Shown here: one piece after another, positions 24,744-33,900 of the stretch
Numbering within the stretch: position 1 is the stretch's first letter
Layout of the letters: each line of letters begins with the position of its first letter
NCBI GenBank assembly: GCA_019359375.1
Contig: JAHHHL010000016.1
Location: 62,001-126,000, forward strand
From: Lyngbya sp. HA4199-MV5
GTDB lineage: Bacteria; Cyanobacteriota; Cyanobacteriia; Leptolyngbyales; Leptolyngbyaceae
Reading direction: 5' to 3'
Length of the DNA stretch: 64,000 nucleotides
The notes under the pieces: model-generated
Databases searched by the model: none
Told to the model about the DNA's origin: nothing
What the model saw: only the letters and a program-made list of their open reading frames with translations
Position numbers and translations under genes: made by a program

Positions 24744-26498
24744 GTGAAATGGTCTCATGCATGGTGGCAGGGTCGGAGTGCGGAGAAGTCTCCGCGATCG
24801 CCTGCCCTGGCTCCCACCTGGAAGTTGGCATACGGAGCCGTTTCTGAGGTTACAGAAAACGTCGTCTGGCGTGATGACCAGTTGGCGATCGTGTGTGGCG
24901 ATCAGAATCCTGCGCGGATCACGATCAGTGACAATCAGCGGTACGTCATCGTTGGCGATGTGTGGTTTCCCGATCGTGGTGCCTTTATGCAGCGATCGGG
25001 TATCAACATTCATGGGAAGGAAGGACTACGATCAGCCGTTCTTGATCAGGAACTGGTAGCGCATCTGTGGGAGCAAGTGGGCACTGGAACCTGGGAGAAG
25101 CTAACGGGAGCCTTTGTCCTTGCAGTATGGGATCGGGAACAGCAGCAGCTCTGGTTGGGGCGCGATCGCTCTGGCATTCGCACGCTGTACTACACGACAG
25201 ACGGTGCAACGCGCTGGATTGCTCCCCAACTGGGGACGATCGCGCCTCATTGTTCAGCGGATTTAGATCTGGTGGCACTGCGAGACTACCTGTGTTGTGC
25301 CTTTGTTCCTGGCGATCGCACTCTCTGGCAAGCGATCCGAGAAGTGCGTCCTGGTAGCATGGTGCAACTGCCTGATGGTGCGGTACAGACTTACTGGCAC
25401 TTACAGGAACACATCACCCATCCTGACAAGCCGCTGGAGTGGCATGGCGATGGACTTCGTACATTGCTAGATGCAGTTGTGCAGGCGTATCTGCCCGTGG
25501 GAGAACCTGTTGGCGCATTTCTGTCGGGCGGGCTGGATTCTAGCTGTATTACGGCACTGGCAGCAAAGTTTCACGATGCGCCGCTGCACACCTATGCCAT
25601 TCATTTTGGGGCGGATTGTCCCAACGAGCTGGAGTTTTCTAGCCTGGTCGCGCAGCACTGCCACACGCAGCACCACATGCTCGAAATTACCTTCAAAGAG
25701 ATGTGGGAGCATTTGCCAGAAACGATGGCGGCGCTTGATGACCCAATCGGCGATCCGCTCACGGTGCCGAATCTGCTGCTGGGACGGTTGGCAGCCGAAA
25801 CGGTAAAAACAGTGCTGAATGGGGAAGGCGGCGATCCCTGCTTTGGCGGTCCGAAAAACCAACCGATGCTGATCAATGCCCTTTACGGCAACGTCACGCA
25901 GCAGGAAACCTTGCAGGCGTATCTGACTTCCTTCCAGAAGTGTGCGATCGATTTGCCACAACTGCTCAAGCCAGAAGTCTGGTCAGCCGTGCAGTCTGAA
26001 CCATCGGTGTTTGCAGACACGCTTCAGTCGCGCGATCGCTACCTGAATCGCTTGATGGCGCTGAATATTCAATTCAAGGGTGCGGATCAAATTCTGACGA
26101 AGGTAAATAATTTGACTCGTGCCGCAGGGATCGACGGACGATCGCCCCTGTTCGATCCTCAAGTTGTCGCGTTGAGCATGACCATTCCGCCTGAATACAA
26201 GCTCTCAGGGGTTCAAGAAAAAGCTGTACTGAAGCAAGCTGTCGCTAATTTGCTGCCAGCCACCATTCTGCAACGCCCCAAGAGCGGCATGATGGTGCCT
26301 GTCCAACGTGGCTTTCGGGAACATTGGAATCGGCAGGCGCGATCGCTGTTGCTCAGTCGTCATGCTGCGATCGCGCCTTACCTTAACCAGACGCTTATTC
26401 GCAACTGGCTCGACTACACAGGCGATACGTGGGGACGGTATGGTGTCAAGCTTTGGCTGCTAGCTAGTCTAGAATATTGGCTACAGGTGCGACGGTGA
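24744..26498 (+). CDS. Asparagine-synthetase-like protein lacking the glutaminase cysteine
   Basis: The protein (about 584 residues from GTG 24744, up to 593 from TTG 24717) has a class II amidotransferase-like N-terminal domain (LTGAFVLAVWDREQQQLWLGRDRSGIRTLYYT). Its AMP-forming synthetase domain has the PP-loop FLSGGLDSSCITALAAKF near 265. NGEGGDPCFGG, TKVNNLTRAAGIDGRSPLFDP and LPATILQRPKSGM are typical of the AsnB family. There is no Met-Cys at any possible start, so glutamine-dependent ammonia release is doubtful. It may use ammonia or catalyse another amide-forming step, as beta-lactam synthetases and lasso cyclases do. The start is uncertain because no ribosome-binding site fits. Confidence 0.82.
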   Translation: MKWSHAWWQGRSAEKSPRSPALAPTWKLAYGAVSEVTENVVWRDDQLAIVCGDQNPARITISDNQRYVIVGDVWFPDRGAFMQRSGINIHGKEGLRSAVLDQELVAHLWEQVGTGTWEKLTGAFVLAVWDREQQQLWLGRDRSGIRTLYYTTDGATRWIAPQLGTIAPHCSADLDLVALRDYLCCAFVPGDRTLWQAIREVRPGSMVQLPDGAVQTYWHLQEHITHPDKPLEWHGDGLRTLLDAVVQAYLPVGEPVGAFLSGGLDSSCITALAAKFHDAPLHTYAIHFGADCPNELEFSSLVAQHCHTQHHMLEITFKEMWEHLPETMAALDDPIGDPLTVPNLLLGRLAAETVKTVLNGEGGDPCFGGPKNQPMLINALYGNVTQQETLQAYLTSFQKCAIDLPQLLKPEVWSAVQSEPSVFADTLQSRDRYLNRLMALNIQFKGADQILTKVNNLTRAAGIDGRSPLFDPQVVALSMTIPPEYKLSGVQEKAVLKQAVANLLPATILQRPKSGMMVPVQRGFREHWNRQARSLLLSRHAAIAPYLNQTLIRNWLDYTGDTWGRYGVKLWLLASLEYWLQVRR

Positions 26499-26506
26499 CC
26501 AGTGCC

Positions 26507-26637
26507 CTAGGGCGTGTCATCAATTAGCTCCAAAACCTTGCAATATCAGCAGTGTCACGCCCGTCCCAACACACCAAGCTAGGGGCTGAAACCCTTGCTG
26601 CAAGAAATATGTAGTATTAATTGATGACAGCCCCCAG
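26507..26637. mobile_element. MITE-like element, ~130-bp TA family, copy B
   Basis: It begins CTAGGGCGTGTCATCAAT and ends ATTGATGACAGCCCCCAG. The interior GTCCCAACACACCAAGCTAG and CTTGCTG match copies A and C. The orientation is as copy C. The right flank is CA rather than TA, so this end has probably mutated. It starts 9 bases after the AsnB-like stop codon. The following 26638-26814 contains the 30-bp repeat 26689-26718 and the promoter region of the radical SAM gene. Confidence 0.75.
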
Positions 26638-26814
26638 GATCGTGGTTTTAATCAACCTGTCTGCCCTCCGACTTCTGCCTCTTCGTGACTGTACTGCACC
26701 TGGTTGGGAACCGCTATAGTGTGATGTCTGGATGAAGACAAACCACCCAGGCTCAAAAACTGTCTGACGAAAATAGGACAAGAAAGGCTACAACAAAGAG
26801 AGAGGGTTGCAAAG

Positions 26815-28500
26815 ATGCCCTCATTTTGTGCCTGTGGTTCCCTTCTGATCGCCTTCATGACTTCTCCTTTCGCTGCCGAACGTCTACTGTTCACTCCAGC
26901 CACGCCAACGGCTGATGCCGTGCCCATCATCTTTGCGTTTCCCAATGAGTACAGCGTGGGCATCACGAGCCTGGGCTACCAAGTGGTTTGGGCAACGTTA
27001 GCCACACGATCGGATGTGCAGGTGAGCCGCCTGTTTACCGACGCCCAAGAGTCACTGCCGTCTCAGCCAGAACTGCTGGGCTTTTCCCTCTCCTGGGAGT
27101 TGGACTATGTGAATATCCTGAGTCTGCTGGAGCAGTTGGAGGTCCCGATTCGCGCAACCGCACGATCGCCAAACCATCCGATCGTCTTTGGTGGCGGACC
27201 CGTGCTAACCGCCAATCCAGAACCGTTTGCCGACTTCTTTGACGTGATTTTGCTGGGCGATGGGGAACTGCTGCTGGGGGAGTTCATCACAGCCTATCGA
27301 TCGGTACGTCATGCCGATCGCCTCACGCAACTCCGCCATCTCGCGCAAGTGCCGGGAATTTATGTGCCCAGCTTGTACACCGTCACCTACAGCGGTTCTG
27401 ATGGTGGGGTGGAGTCGATCGCGCCGATTGATGCAGACATTCCAGCACAGATTGAAAAGCAAACCTATCGCGGCAATACCCTCTCGGCATCCACGGTCGT
27501 GACTGAGAAAGCCGCCTGGGAAAGCATCTACATGATCGAGGTGGTGCGGAGTTGCCCAGAGATGTGCCGCTTCTGCCTTGCCAGCTACCTCACGCTACCG
27601 TTTCGCACAGCCAGCGTTGAAGAATCGCTGATCCCCGCGATCGCGCAAGGGTTGACCGTCACTGATCGTCTCGGCTTACTGGGCGCATCCGTCACTCAAC
27701 ATCCCGAATTTGAAACCCTGCTGGACTATCTCAATCGTCCTGAGTACGATCAGGTGCGACTCAGCACTGCGTCGGTGAGAACCAACACCGTCACGCCCAA
27801 ACTAGCAGAAACATTGACGAAGCATGATACTCGCTCCATTACGATCGCCGTAGAAAGTGGGAGCGATCGGCTGCGCCAGATCATCAACAAAAAGCTGACC
27901 AATGACGAAATCATCCAGGCAGCCATGAACGCCAAAGCGGGTGGGCTGAGCAACCTCAAGCTGTACGGTATGGTGGGTGTACCGGGCGAGGAACCCGAAG
28001 ATCTGGAGCAAACCGTTGCCATGCTGCGAACCATCAAAAAAACGGTGCCCGGATTGCGGCTGACCTTTGGATGCAGCACCTTTGTCCCCAAGGCACACAC
28101 GCCGTTTCAGTGGTTTGGCGTGAATACGAAAGCAGAGAAGCGATTGCAATTTCTCCAAAAGCACCTGCGATCGCACGGCATTGAGTTTCGTCCCGAAAGC
28201 TATAACTGGTCGGTCATTCAAACGTTGCTTTCCAGGGGCGATCGTCGCCTATCGCATCTTCTCGAATTGACCCGTCACTATGGCGATTCGTTAGGCAGCT
28301 ACCGTCGCGCCTTCAAAGAACTGCGAGGCAAGCTACCAGGACTGGATTTTTACGTTTACGCCGACTGGCACCATGAGCAAGTGCTTCCCTGGAGCCATTT
28401 GCAGGGACCATTGCCGCAAGCAACATTGCTTAAACATCTGGCAACCGCAGAAGCACACTTTAAGCAGCCTGAAGCGCTGGCAGTGTTGCCGTCAGGATAG
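26815..28500 (+). CDS. B12-binding radical SAM protein
   Basis: The 561-residue protein has an N-terminal B12-binding-like Rossmann domain (about 25-180, with VFGGGPVLTANPEPFADFFD and ILLGDGEL). A radical SAM domain follows with the [4Fe-4S] ligands Cys247, Cys251 and Cys254 in RSCPEMCRFC, then VESGSDRLRQIINK and a C-terminal region (about 430-561). It belongs to the broad B12-binding radical SAM class that includes methyltransferases and methylthiotransferase-like proteins; the substrate is unknown. The start may be ATG 26857 (MTSPFAAERLL), since residues 1-14 look poorly conserved, while a GAGAGAGG tract favours 26815. It is a single gene. Confidence 0.87.
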   Translation: MPSFCACGSLLIAFMTSPFAAERLLFTPATPTADAVPIIFAFPNEYSVGITSLGYQVVWATLATRSDVQVSRLFTDAQESLPSQPELLGFSLSWELDYVNILSLLEQLEVPIRATARSPNHPIVFGGGPVLTANPEPFADFFDVILLGDGELLLGEFITAYRSVRHADRLTQLRHLAQVPGIYVPSLYTVTYSGSDGGVESIAPIDADIPAQIEKQTYRGNTLSASTVVTEKAAWESIYMIEVVRSCPEMCRFCLASYLTLPFRTASVEESLIPAIAQGLTVTDRLGLLGASVTQHPEFETLLDYLNRPEYDQVRLSTASVRTNTVTPKLAETLTKHDTRSITIAVESGSDRLRQIINKKLTNDEIIQAAMNAKAGGLSNLKLYGMVGVPGEEPEDLEQTVAMLRTIKKTVPGLRLTFGCSTFVPKAHTPFQWFGVNTKAEKRLQFLQKHLRSHGIEFRPESYNWSVIQTLLSRGDRRLSHLLELTRHYGDSLGSYRRAFKELRGKLPGLDFYVYADWHHEQVLPWSHLQGPLPQATLLKHLATAEAHFKQPEALAVLPSG

Positions 28501-28619
28501 GGTGTGGGGAACGGGGTGTAGGGTGTGGGGCTTCGGTGTGAGCTTTCGACCTGAGCGCTCAAGCCGAAGGGCGTAGGGTGTAGGGGGCAGGGTTGAGGCA
28601 ATAGGGTTGAGGAAGAGGG
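28501..28619. repeat. GGGTGTAGGG-type repeat leader
   Basis: GGGTGTGGGG/GGGTGTAGGG iterations surround an inserted hairpin (GCTTCGG...CCGAAGG, about 28530-28566) and end in GAGGAAGAGGG directly before the CPXCG gene start. This purine-rich end may act as its ribosome-binding site. A related CCCTACACTCCACACCCC tract lies at about 50845-50865. Confidence 0.6.
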
Positions 28620-28808
28620 ATGCAGAATACGGCGGAATACTACTGTGCTTACTGTGGCGAGGAAAATACCACGTTTGTTGATATCAGTGGGGGCAGTCAG
28701 CAGTCTTATGTGGAGGATTGTCAGGTCTGTTGTCGTCCCAATATTCTGTATGTACGCATTGATGAGGAAACGCTAGAAATTGAGATTGATAGTGAGTATG
28801 AGGGCTAG
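28620..28808 (+). CDS. CPXCG-motif cysteine-rich protein
   Basis: The 62-residue protein has two CxxC pairs, YYCAYCGEEN and DCQVCCRPN, forming a zinc ribbon, and an acidic C terminus. It matches the short CPXCG family found across bacteria. The role is unknown, with metal binding or interaction with RNA or protein possible. The first pair reads C-A-Y-C in place of C-P-x-C. Its leader is entirely repeat-derived. Confidence 0.85.
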   Translation: MQNTAEYYCAYCGEENTTFVDISGGSQQSYVEDCQVCCRPNILYVRIDEETLEIEIDSEYEG

Positions 28809-28849
28809 GGGCTGTCACCACTCAGATTTAGAGTAAAAATTGAGCTTTT

Positions 28850-28882
28850 AGACCTCCCAGGTTTTGAAAACCTCGGAGGTCT
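28850..28882. terminator. Strong hairpin between convergent genes
   Basis: AGACCTCCCAGGTTTT pairs with AAAACCTCGGAGGTCT with one mismatch across a single G. It lies 42 bases past the CPXCG stop and could stop transcription, though no T run follows. A 13-base match to the MITE terminus CTAGGGGCTGTCA occurs at about 28805-28817 without a partner end. Confidence 0.5.
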
Positions 28883-28910
28883 TTGAGAAAGTTCCCTATG
28901 CTCTCACAGC

Positions 28911-28948
28911 GCTGAGTTTTGGTAGCGATCGCCATACCAAAACTCAGC
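28911..28948. repeat. Perfect 14-bp stem with a HIP1 octamer in its loop
   Basis: GCTGAGTTTTGGTA (28911-28924) and TACCAAAACTCAGC (28935-28948) are exact inverted repeats. The 10-base loop is GCGATCGCCA. On the minus strand the stem lies downstream of the DUF4278 gene and may act as its terminator. Confidence 0.6.
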
Positions 28949-29034
28949 TATTCTCAAAAAAATACTGAGCTACAACGTGGTTGCAACCCAGTACTCTCAT
29001 CAGTCATGAAACAAACAGGGAAGTTCAGACAGCC

Positions 29035-29460
29035 TTAAACAATTTGCTGTAGCTCGCGCTCAAGCAAAGACACCAGATTTTGGTCGCCTCGTTCGCGTGC
29101 GATTTGCAGGCGGCGCTGTACGTTGGTGCGGAGATTGCTGCGATGAGTCATGACAAACTCAGCGTCATTGGATGCTTTCTGATGACGAGGCTGGCTTGCA
29201 ACAACGCTCGCTCTAGTTTGTACCGCAGCGGCAGCGCGATCGCCACCATTCAAGGTGTAGGCAACGCCGCGATACATCAGGTTTGCACCAGGATGAACGA
29301 ACGGTAATGCTGGCTCTGCATTCGGGTCAACGGTGTAAGCAGCGCCCCGGTAATGTAGGGTGTAAGAAGAGCGGATAGCACGAAAAACAGTTGTTTCCTG
29401 AGCGGCTTCAGCGCTGCGAGGAGTATAGTTGTATTGAGCGCCCCGGTAAGTAAGTTGCAT
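29035..29460 (-). CDS. DUF4278 protein with three YRG repeats
   Basis: The 141-residue protein contains three copies of the DUF4278 motif: MQLTYRGAQYNYTP at 1-14, LHYRGAAYTVDP near 35, and LMYRGVAYTLNG near 62. A basic helical tail follows (about 100-141, RSNLRTNVQRRLQIARERGD). The family is confined to cyanobacteria and has no known function. The tail differs from the usual short ending and looks like an RNA- or protein-binding helix pair. AAGAGGCGAAG precedes the ATG. The upstream region 29461-29726 holds AT-rich promoter-like sequence. Confidence 0.85.
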   Translation of the reverse strand: MQLTYRGAQYNYTPRSAEAAQETTVFRAIRSSYTLHYRGAAYTVDPNAEPALPFVHPGANLMYRGVAYTLNGGDRAAAAVQTRASVVASQPRHQKASNDAEFVMTHRSNLRTNVQRRLQIARERGDQNLVSLLERELQQIV

Positions 29461-29726
29461 GGTCTTCGCCTCTTGGTTAATGCGGTGGGAGTGAGTTGAG
29501 GCGCGTTCCTTCGGGACTTCTCCCTACTTCCGTCTGCCGAAATGGCTTGCAAAATACTGAACTTGCAAAAACTGATCGGCTAGATGAACGATGTGATTTA
29601 TATCTGTATTATAAGCTACCGAATTTAGCGAAAACGGCGATTTAGCGAAACTTTATACGGGTTTGCAGAAGATCTATCTGGCGGCATAGCTCTCCTGGAC
29701 AACAGCCGATCGCCCGTCCTTCTGGT

Positions 29727-30701
29727 TTACGCTGGCAGTAACCCTTTGGTCGCTAACCACTCCCGGTTGAAGAGCTTGGACTGATAGCGACTGCCTCCGT
29801 CGCAGAGGACGGTGACGATCGTATGTCCCGGTCCCATCTGCTTTGCCAGGGCGATCGCGGCTCCCACGTTAATGCCCACAGAGCCGCCCATAAACAGCCC
29901 GTCTTTTTCCAGTAGTTGGTAGACCACGCGCACCGCTTCGGTGTCATGAATCTGAATAGCATCGTCGGCGGGCACACCTTCCATATTGGCTGTGACGCGA
30001 CTGTTGCCAATGCCTTCGGTGATAGAATTGCCTTCCATCTTGGGTTCGCCTGTTTTCACGTAGCTATACAGCCCGCTGCCCATCGGGTCGGCAAGGACAC
30101 ATTGAATCTCAGGATTCTTTTCCTTTAAGAAGAGTGCAACGCCCGCATAGGTGCCACCTGTACCCGTGGCGGCAACCCAGGCATCGACGTTACCATCCGT
30201 TTGCGCCCAAATTTCGGGACCCGTTGTAGCGTAGTGAGCCTGACGGTTTGCCAGGTTGTCGAACTGGTTTGCCCAAATGGCGTTTTCCAGCTCATCAGCG
30301 ATTCTGCCAGAGAGCTTGACGTAATTGTTAGGGTCTTTATAAGGAACAGCAGGCACAGTGCGGACTTCAGCACCCAGCGTCCGCAACAGGTCAATTTTTT
30401 CCTGCGACTGCGTTTCAGGGATGACAATCAGGCATTTGTAGCCTTTGGCGTTGCAGATGTGCGCCAGCCCAATGCCAGTGTTGCCTGCGGTGCCTTCAAC
30501 CACTGTGCCACCGGGCTTCAGCAACCCTTTCGCCTCAGCATCCTGAATAATGTAGAGCGCTGCCCGATCTTTCACCGAGCCACCGGGATTGAGAAATTCG
30601 GCTTTACCCAAAATTTCGCAGCCTGTTTCGTCACTGAAGCTGTTCAGCCGAATCAGGGGTGTGTTGCCGATCGCGCCCACGAAGCCATGCTTGATATCCA
30701 T
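29727..30701 (-). CDS. cysK: Cysteine synthase A (O-acetylserine sulfhydrylase)
   Basis: CysK joins O-acetylserine and sulfide to make cysteine with a PLP cofactor. The 324-residue protein starts MDIKHGFVGAIGNTPLIRL; the PLP lysine is Lys44 in NPGGSVKDRAA. TAGNTGIGLA binds the substrate carboxylate, GTGGTYAGVA the cofactor phosphate, and GGSVGINVGAA lines the C-terminal site. The frame stays open to GTG 30800, but family members begin at MDIKH, so ATG 30701 is preferred; ATG 30743 is an alternative. The gene lies downstream of the giant adhesin gene on the same strand, and a 123-bp MITE-like element occupies its presumed promoter region. Confidence 0.9.
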   Translation of the reverse strand: MDIKHGFVGAIGNTPLIRLNSFSDETGCEILGKAEFLNPGGSVKDRAALYIIQDAEAKGLLKPGGTVVEGTAGNTGIGLAHICNAKGYKCLIVIPETQSQEKIDLLRTLGAEVRTVPAVPYKDPNNYVKLSGRIADELENAIWANQFDNLANRQAHYATTGPEIWAQTDGNVDAWVAATGTGGTYAGVALFLKEKNPEIQCVLADPMGSGLYSYVKTGEPKMEGNSITEGIGNSRVTANMEGVPADDAIQIHDTEAVRVVYQLLEKDGLFMGGSVGINVGAAIALAKQMGPGHTIVTVLCDGGSRYQSKLFNREWLATKGLLPA

Positions 30702-30819
30702 GCTGCCAACTACCTGTAATTCCCTATAAAGATTTTGGCGCATGGTGGTTGGATTAGCGATCGTCGTTTCATAAGAAATGGGTGCTGCACTATCAGACAC
30801 AGCACCCGTCCGCTTCTAA

Positions 30820-30942
30820 GGATCGTGGATTAAATAACTTGCGTAGGTTGGGTTGAGTCCGCGAAACCCAACATTTTTCGGAGTGTTGGGTTTCATACTT
30901 CAACCCAACCTACTCAGGTCGATGTTATTCAATTCTTGCTCC
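30820..30942. mobile_element. MITE-like element, ~124-bp TAA family, copy 2
   Basis: It begins GGATCGTGGATTAAATAA and ends in the inverted form of GGAGCAAGAATTGAATAA. The centre is the palindrome CGTAGGTTGGGTTGAG...TTCAACCCAACCTAC. TAA lies on both sides. It is inverted relative to 9751-9874. It is placed between the end of the giant gene and cysK. Confidence 0.75.
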
Positions 30943-30966
30943 TAAGTTACTTCATGGATGTTCAGC

Positions 30967-33900
30967 TTACGAATAGCTGAAGTTGATGTAGAAGAACGCA
31001 TTGGAGAGCGTGCCACCGACCCCACCATCCGAGACGGTGAACTGGAAGGTTTCGCCGCTGCCGTTGCCCAGGTAATCAAAGCTGAGGTTGCCGGAATCGA
31101 TATCTGCCTGCGTGAAGGTGCCCCCAGCATTAATCTGAGTGCCATTGAGCCGCAGAATGCCGACTGTGGGGTTGGGGACAGAGGTGAGTGTGTAGGTGAG
31201 TTGAGCGGTGGTGTTATCCACATCCGTCACCTGAAGCAGATCGCTACCAATGACCGTCAGCGAGGGGGCATCACCTGCCAGCAGCAGCCCAGTATTGCTG
31301 ACCAGCACGGGTGGATCGTTCACGGGATTGACGTTGATATTGAAGACGCGATTGCTGAGGGTCGTCGTCCCATCCGAAACATTGAAGATCAGGACATCGT
31401 TGCCGTTGGGTTCACTCCCGTTGTGAACGTAGGTGAGCGCACCCTGGTCAATTTGCTGCTGGGTTACGGTTGCGTTGGCAGCCAGAGCCGTTCCGTTCAG
31501 GAACAAGGTGCCGTAGATAGGCACGGTTGGCAACGTATAGACTAGCTCTGACGTGAGGTTATCGGGATCAGAGGTTCGCAGCAGCGTGTTAGTGATGTTG
31601 AGCGTTGCGCCTTCATTCACGGTAGCTGGACCTGTAGACACGATCGTCGGCGCATCGTTCACATTAGCAATGCCGATGTTGAATGTTCTGCTGCCCGTCG
31701 TGCCGCCTGCGCCATCATTCACCGTAAAGATGAAGCTGTCGCTCGTTGTTTCGCTACCGTTGTGGCGATAGGAGACACGGGTGCTTTCAATATCTGCCTG
31801 GGTGAAGGTTTGCCCAATGGTAAGAGCGCTACCGTTCAGTCGCACGTTGCCGTTGCTAGGGGCACTGCTCAGGGTGTACCGCAGTTGGGCAGTGGTGTTG
31901 TCGGCATCGCTGACACTCAGCAAGGTGGTCGTGATTGTGCTTGTGCCTCCCTCCGTGAGGTTCAGTCTAGCGTTGTTGACGATCGTCGGTGCATCGTTCA
32001 CCGGGTTAATCACAATGTTGAAGGTGGCAGTGCCAGTGCCAGGAACCGTGATACTACCCGGTGTGTTGTCGAAGACCTTGAAGGTAAAGCTGTCACTCGT
32101 CGTCTCGCTGCCATTCTGGAGATAAGACAAATAGCCGCTATTGATATCTGCCTGGGTGAAGGTGCCACCCGCTGCCAGCGTTGCCGTTGTGCCACCCCCA
32201 TTGGAAAGCCGCAAACTGCCGCTGGTGAGTGGATTGGGTGCGCTGAACAGGGTGTAGACGAGTTGATCGGGGGTGTTGTCTACATCGGTGGTGCGGAGCT
32301 GGGAGTTGGTGATAACGCTGGATGTGCCTTCACTTAAGGTCAGAGCGCGGTTCGTCAGCAGAACGGGAGCGTCATTGACGGAGCTAACGGTGATATCAAC
32401 CGAGCCAGTCACGATGCCGGGTGCGCCAGAGCCAGTATTGCCCTGGTCGTTGACGTTGACATTTAGCGTGTCGGCACCAAAGTAATTTGGCTTGCCGCGA
32501 TAGGTCAGCGTGTTGAGGACAGGCGATAGGGCTACCAGTGTGCCGATATAAGTGACAGCGCCCGTGCCATTGCCTGTGAGTGCGCCACCGCTACCCACTG
32601 TACCAAGCGTCAGGGTGCCATTGTTGACCGCAAAGTTCACCTGAATGGGGTTGGCTCCAGAGTCTACATCGGTCAGGGTAATGGCTCTCCCGGCGTTGAA
32701 GACCAGGTTCGTGTCTTCGTTGACCGTTTGTGCTCCAGGGACGGCTAGCACAGGCGCATCGTTGACGGCATTCACATTGACGCTAATGGTCTTGGTGTCC
32801 GCTAAGGCACCCCCAAAGCCCGTATTGCCCTGATCGTTCGCCCTGATCGTAATCGTATCGGCTCCGTTGTAGTTGAGTCTGCCGCGATAGGTGAGGTTGG
32901 CGATCGCGGTATTGATGTTATCCACCGTATCGGTCAACGTCAGCGTTGTGCTGCCTGCAACTAGGGGATCGAGGGTCAGGGTGCCATTGACGGCTGAGAG
33001 CGTGACGGTGATGGGACTGTTACCCGCATCCACATCTGCGATGCTGATACCAGACAAGGATAAGTTCGTGTCTTCATCGATCGTTTGGCTACCAGGGACG
33101 TTAACAACGGGTGCATCGTTCACGGCAGTAACGGTGATGCCCAGGGTGCGGTTATCGGTGCCGATCGCCCCAGTACCCGTTGCGCCGCTGTCGCTCACAT
33201 TCAGCACCAGTGAATCGGCTCCATTAAAGTTGAGGTTGCCACGGTAGCTGAGTCCTGCCAGCGCGGCGTTGAGGTCGGTGAGGTTGCCGCTAAAGGCGAC
33301 GCTGCTGGTGTTATCAGCGCCTGCGGTGATGGTCAATCCGGCGGTATTGCCCAGTTTGAGCGTGCCATTTGCCACCGAGAGCGAAACAACCAGTGGACTG
33401 GTGCCAGCATCGACATCGGTGAGGCTGATGCCTGCGATCGCCAGATTCGTATCCTCGCTCACCGTCGGCGGATTGGGCAGGGTGAAGACGGGAGCATCGT
33501 TGACAGCCGTGACGTTGATGGTGAAGGTCTGGAGTGCCGAGCGATCAACTCCACCCAAATCGGTCCCACCATTATCCTGAAGCTGGACGATAACGATCGC
33601 CGTGCCGTTGGCATTAGGAGCCGCTGTGTAAGTCAGAGTGCCTGTAGCGGGATCGATCGTCGGTGCAGCGGTAAACAAGGAGGGATTATCGGTGTTAACC
33701 AGGAAGTTGAGCGTTTGAGCCGCTTCATCGGCTGGTCCCGTTGAGATGGCGGTTGCCCAACCTGCGACGGTCTGTGCACCTGCATCCTCAGTAATGGTCT
33801 GATTGGCACCCTTCGTAAAGGATGGCGCGTCGTTGACGGGATTTACCGTAATGGTAAAGATGCTGTCGGGTGAGGTATCGATACCACCGTTCGCGGTGCC

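Noticed and set aside
30967-31300. RTX-type calcium-binding nonapeptides as a type I secretion signal in the giant protein
   Set aside because: No GGxGxDxxx array is present; the C terminus is an ordinary cadherin-like repeat.
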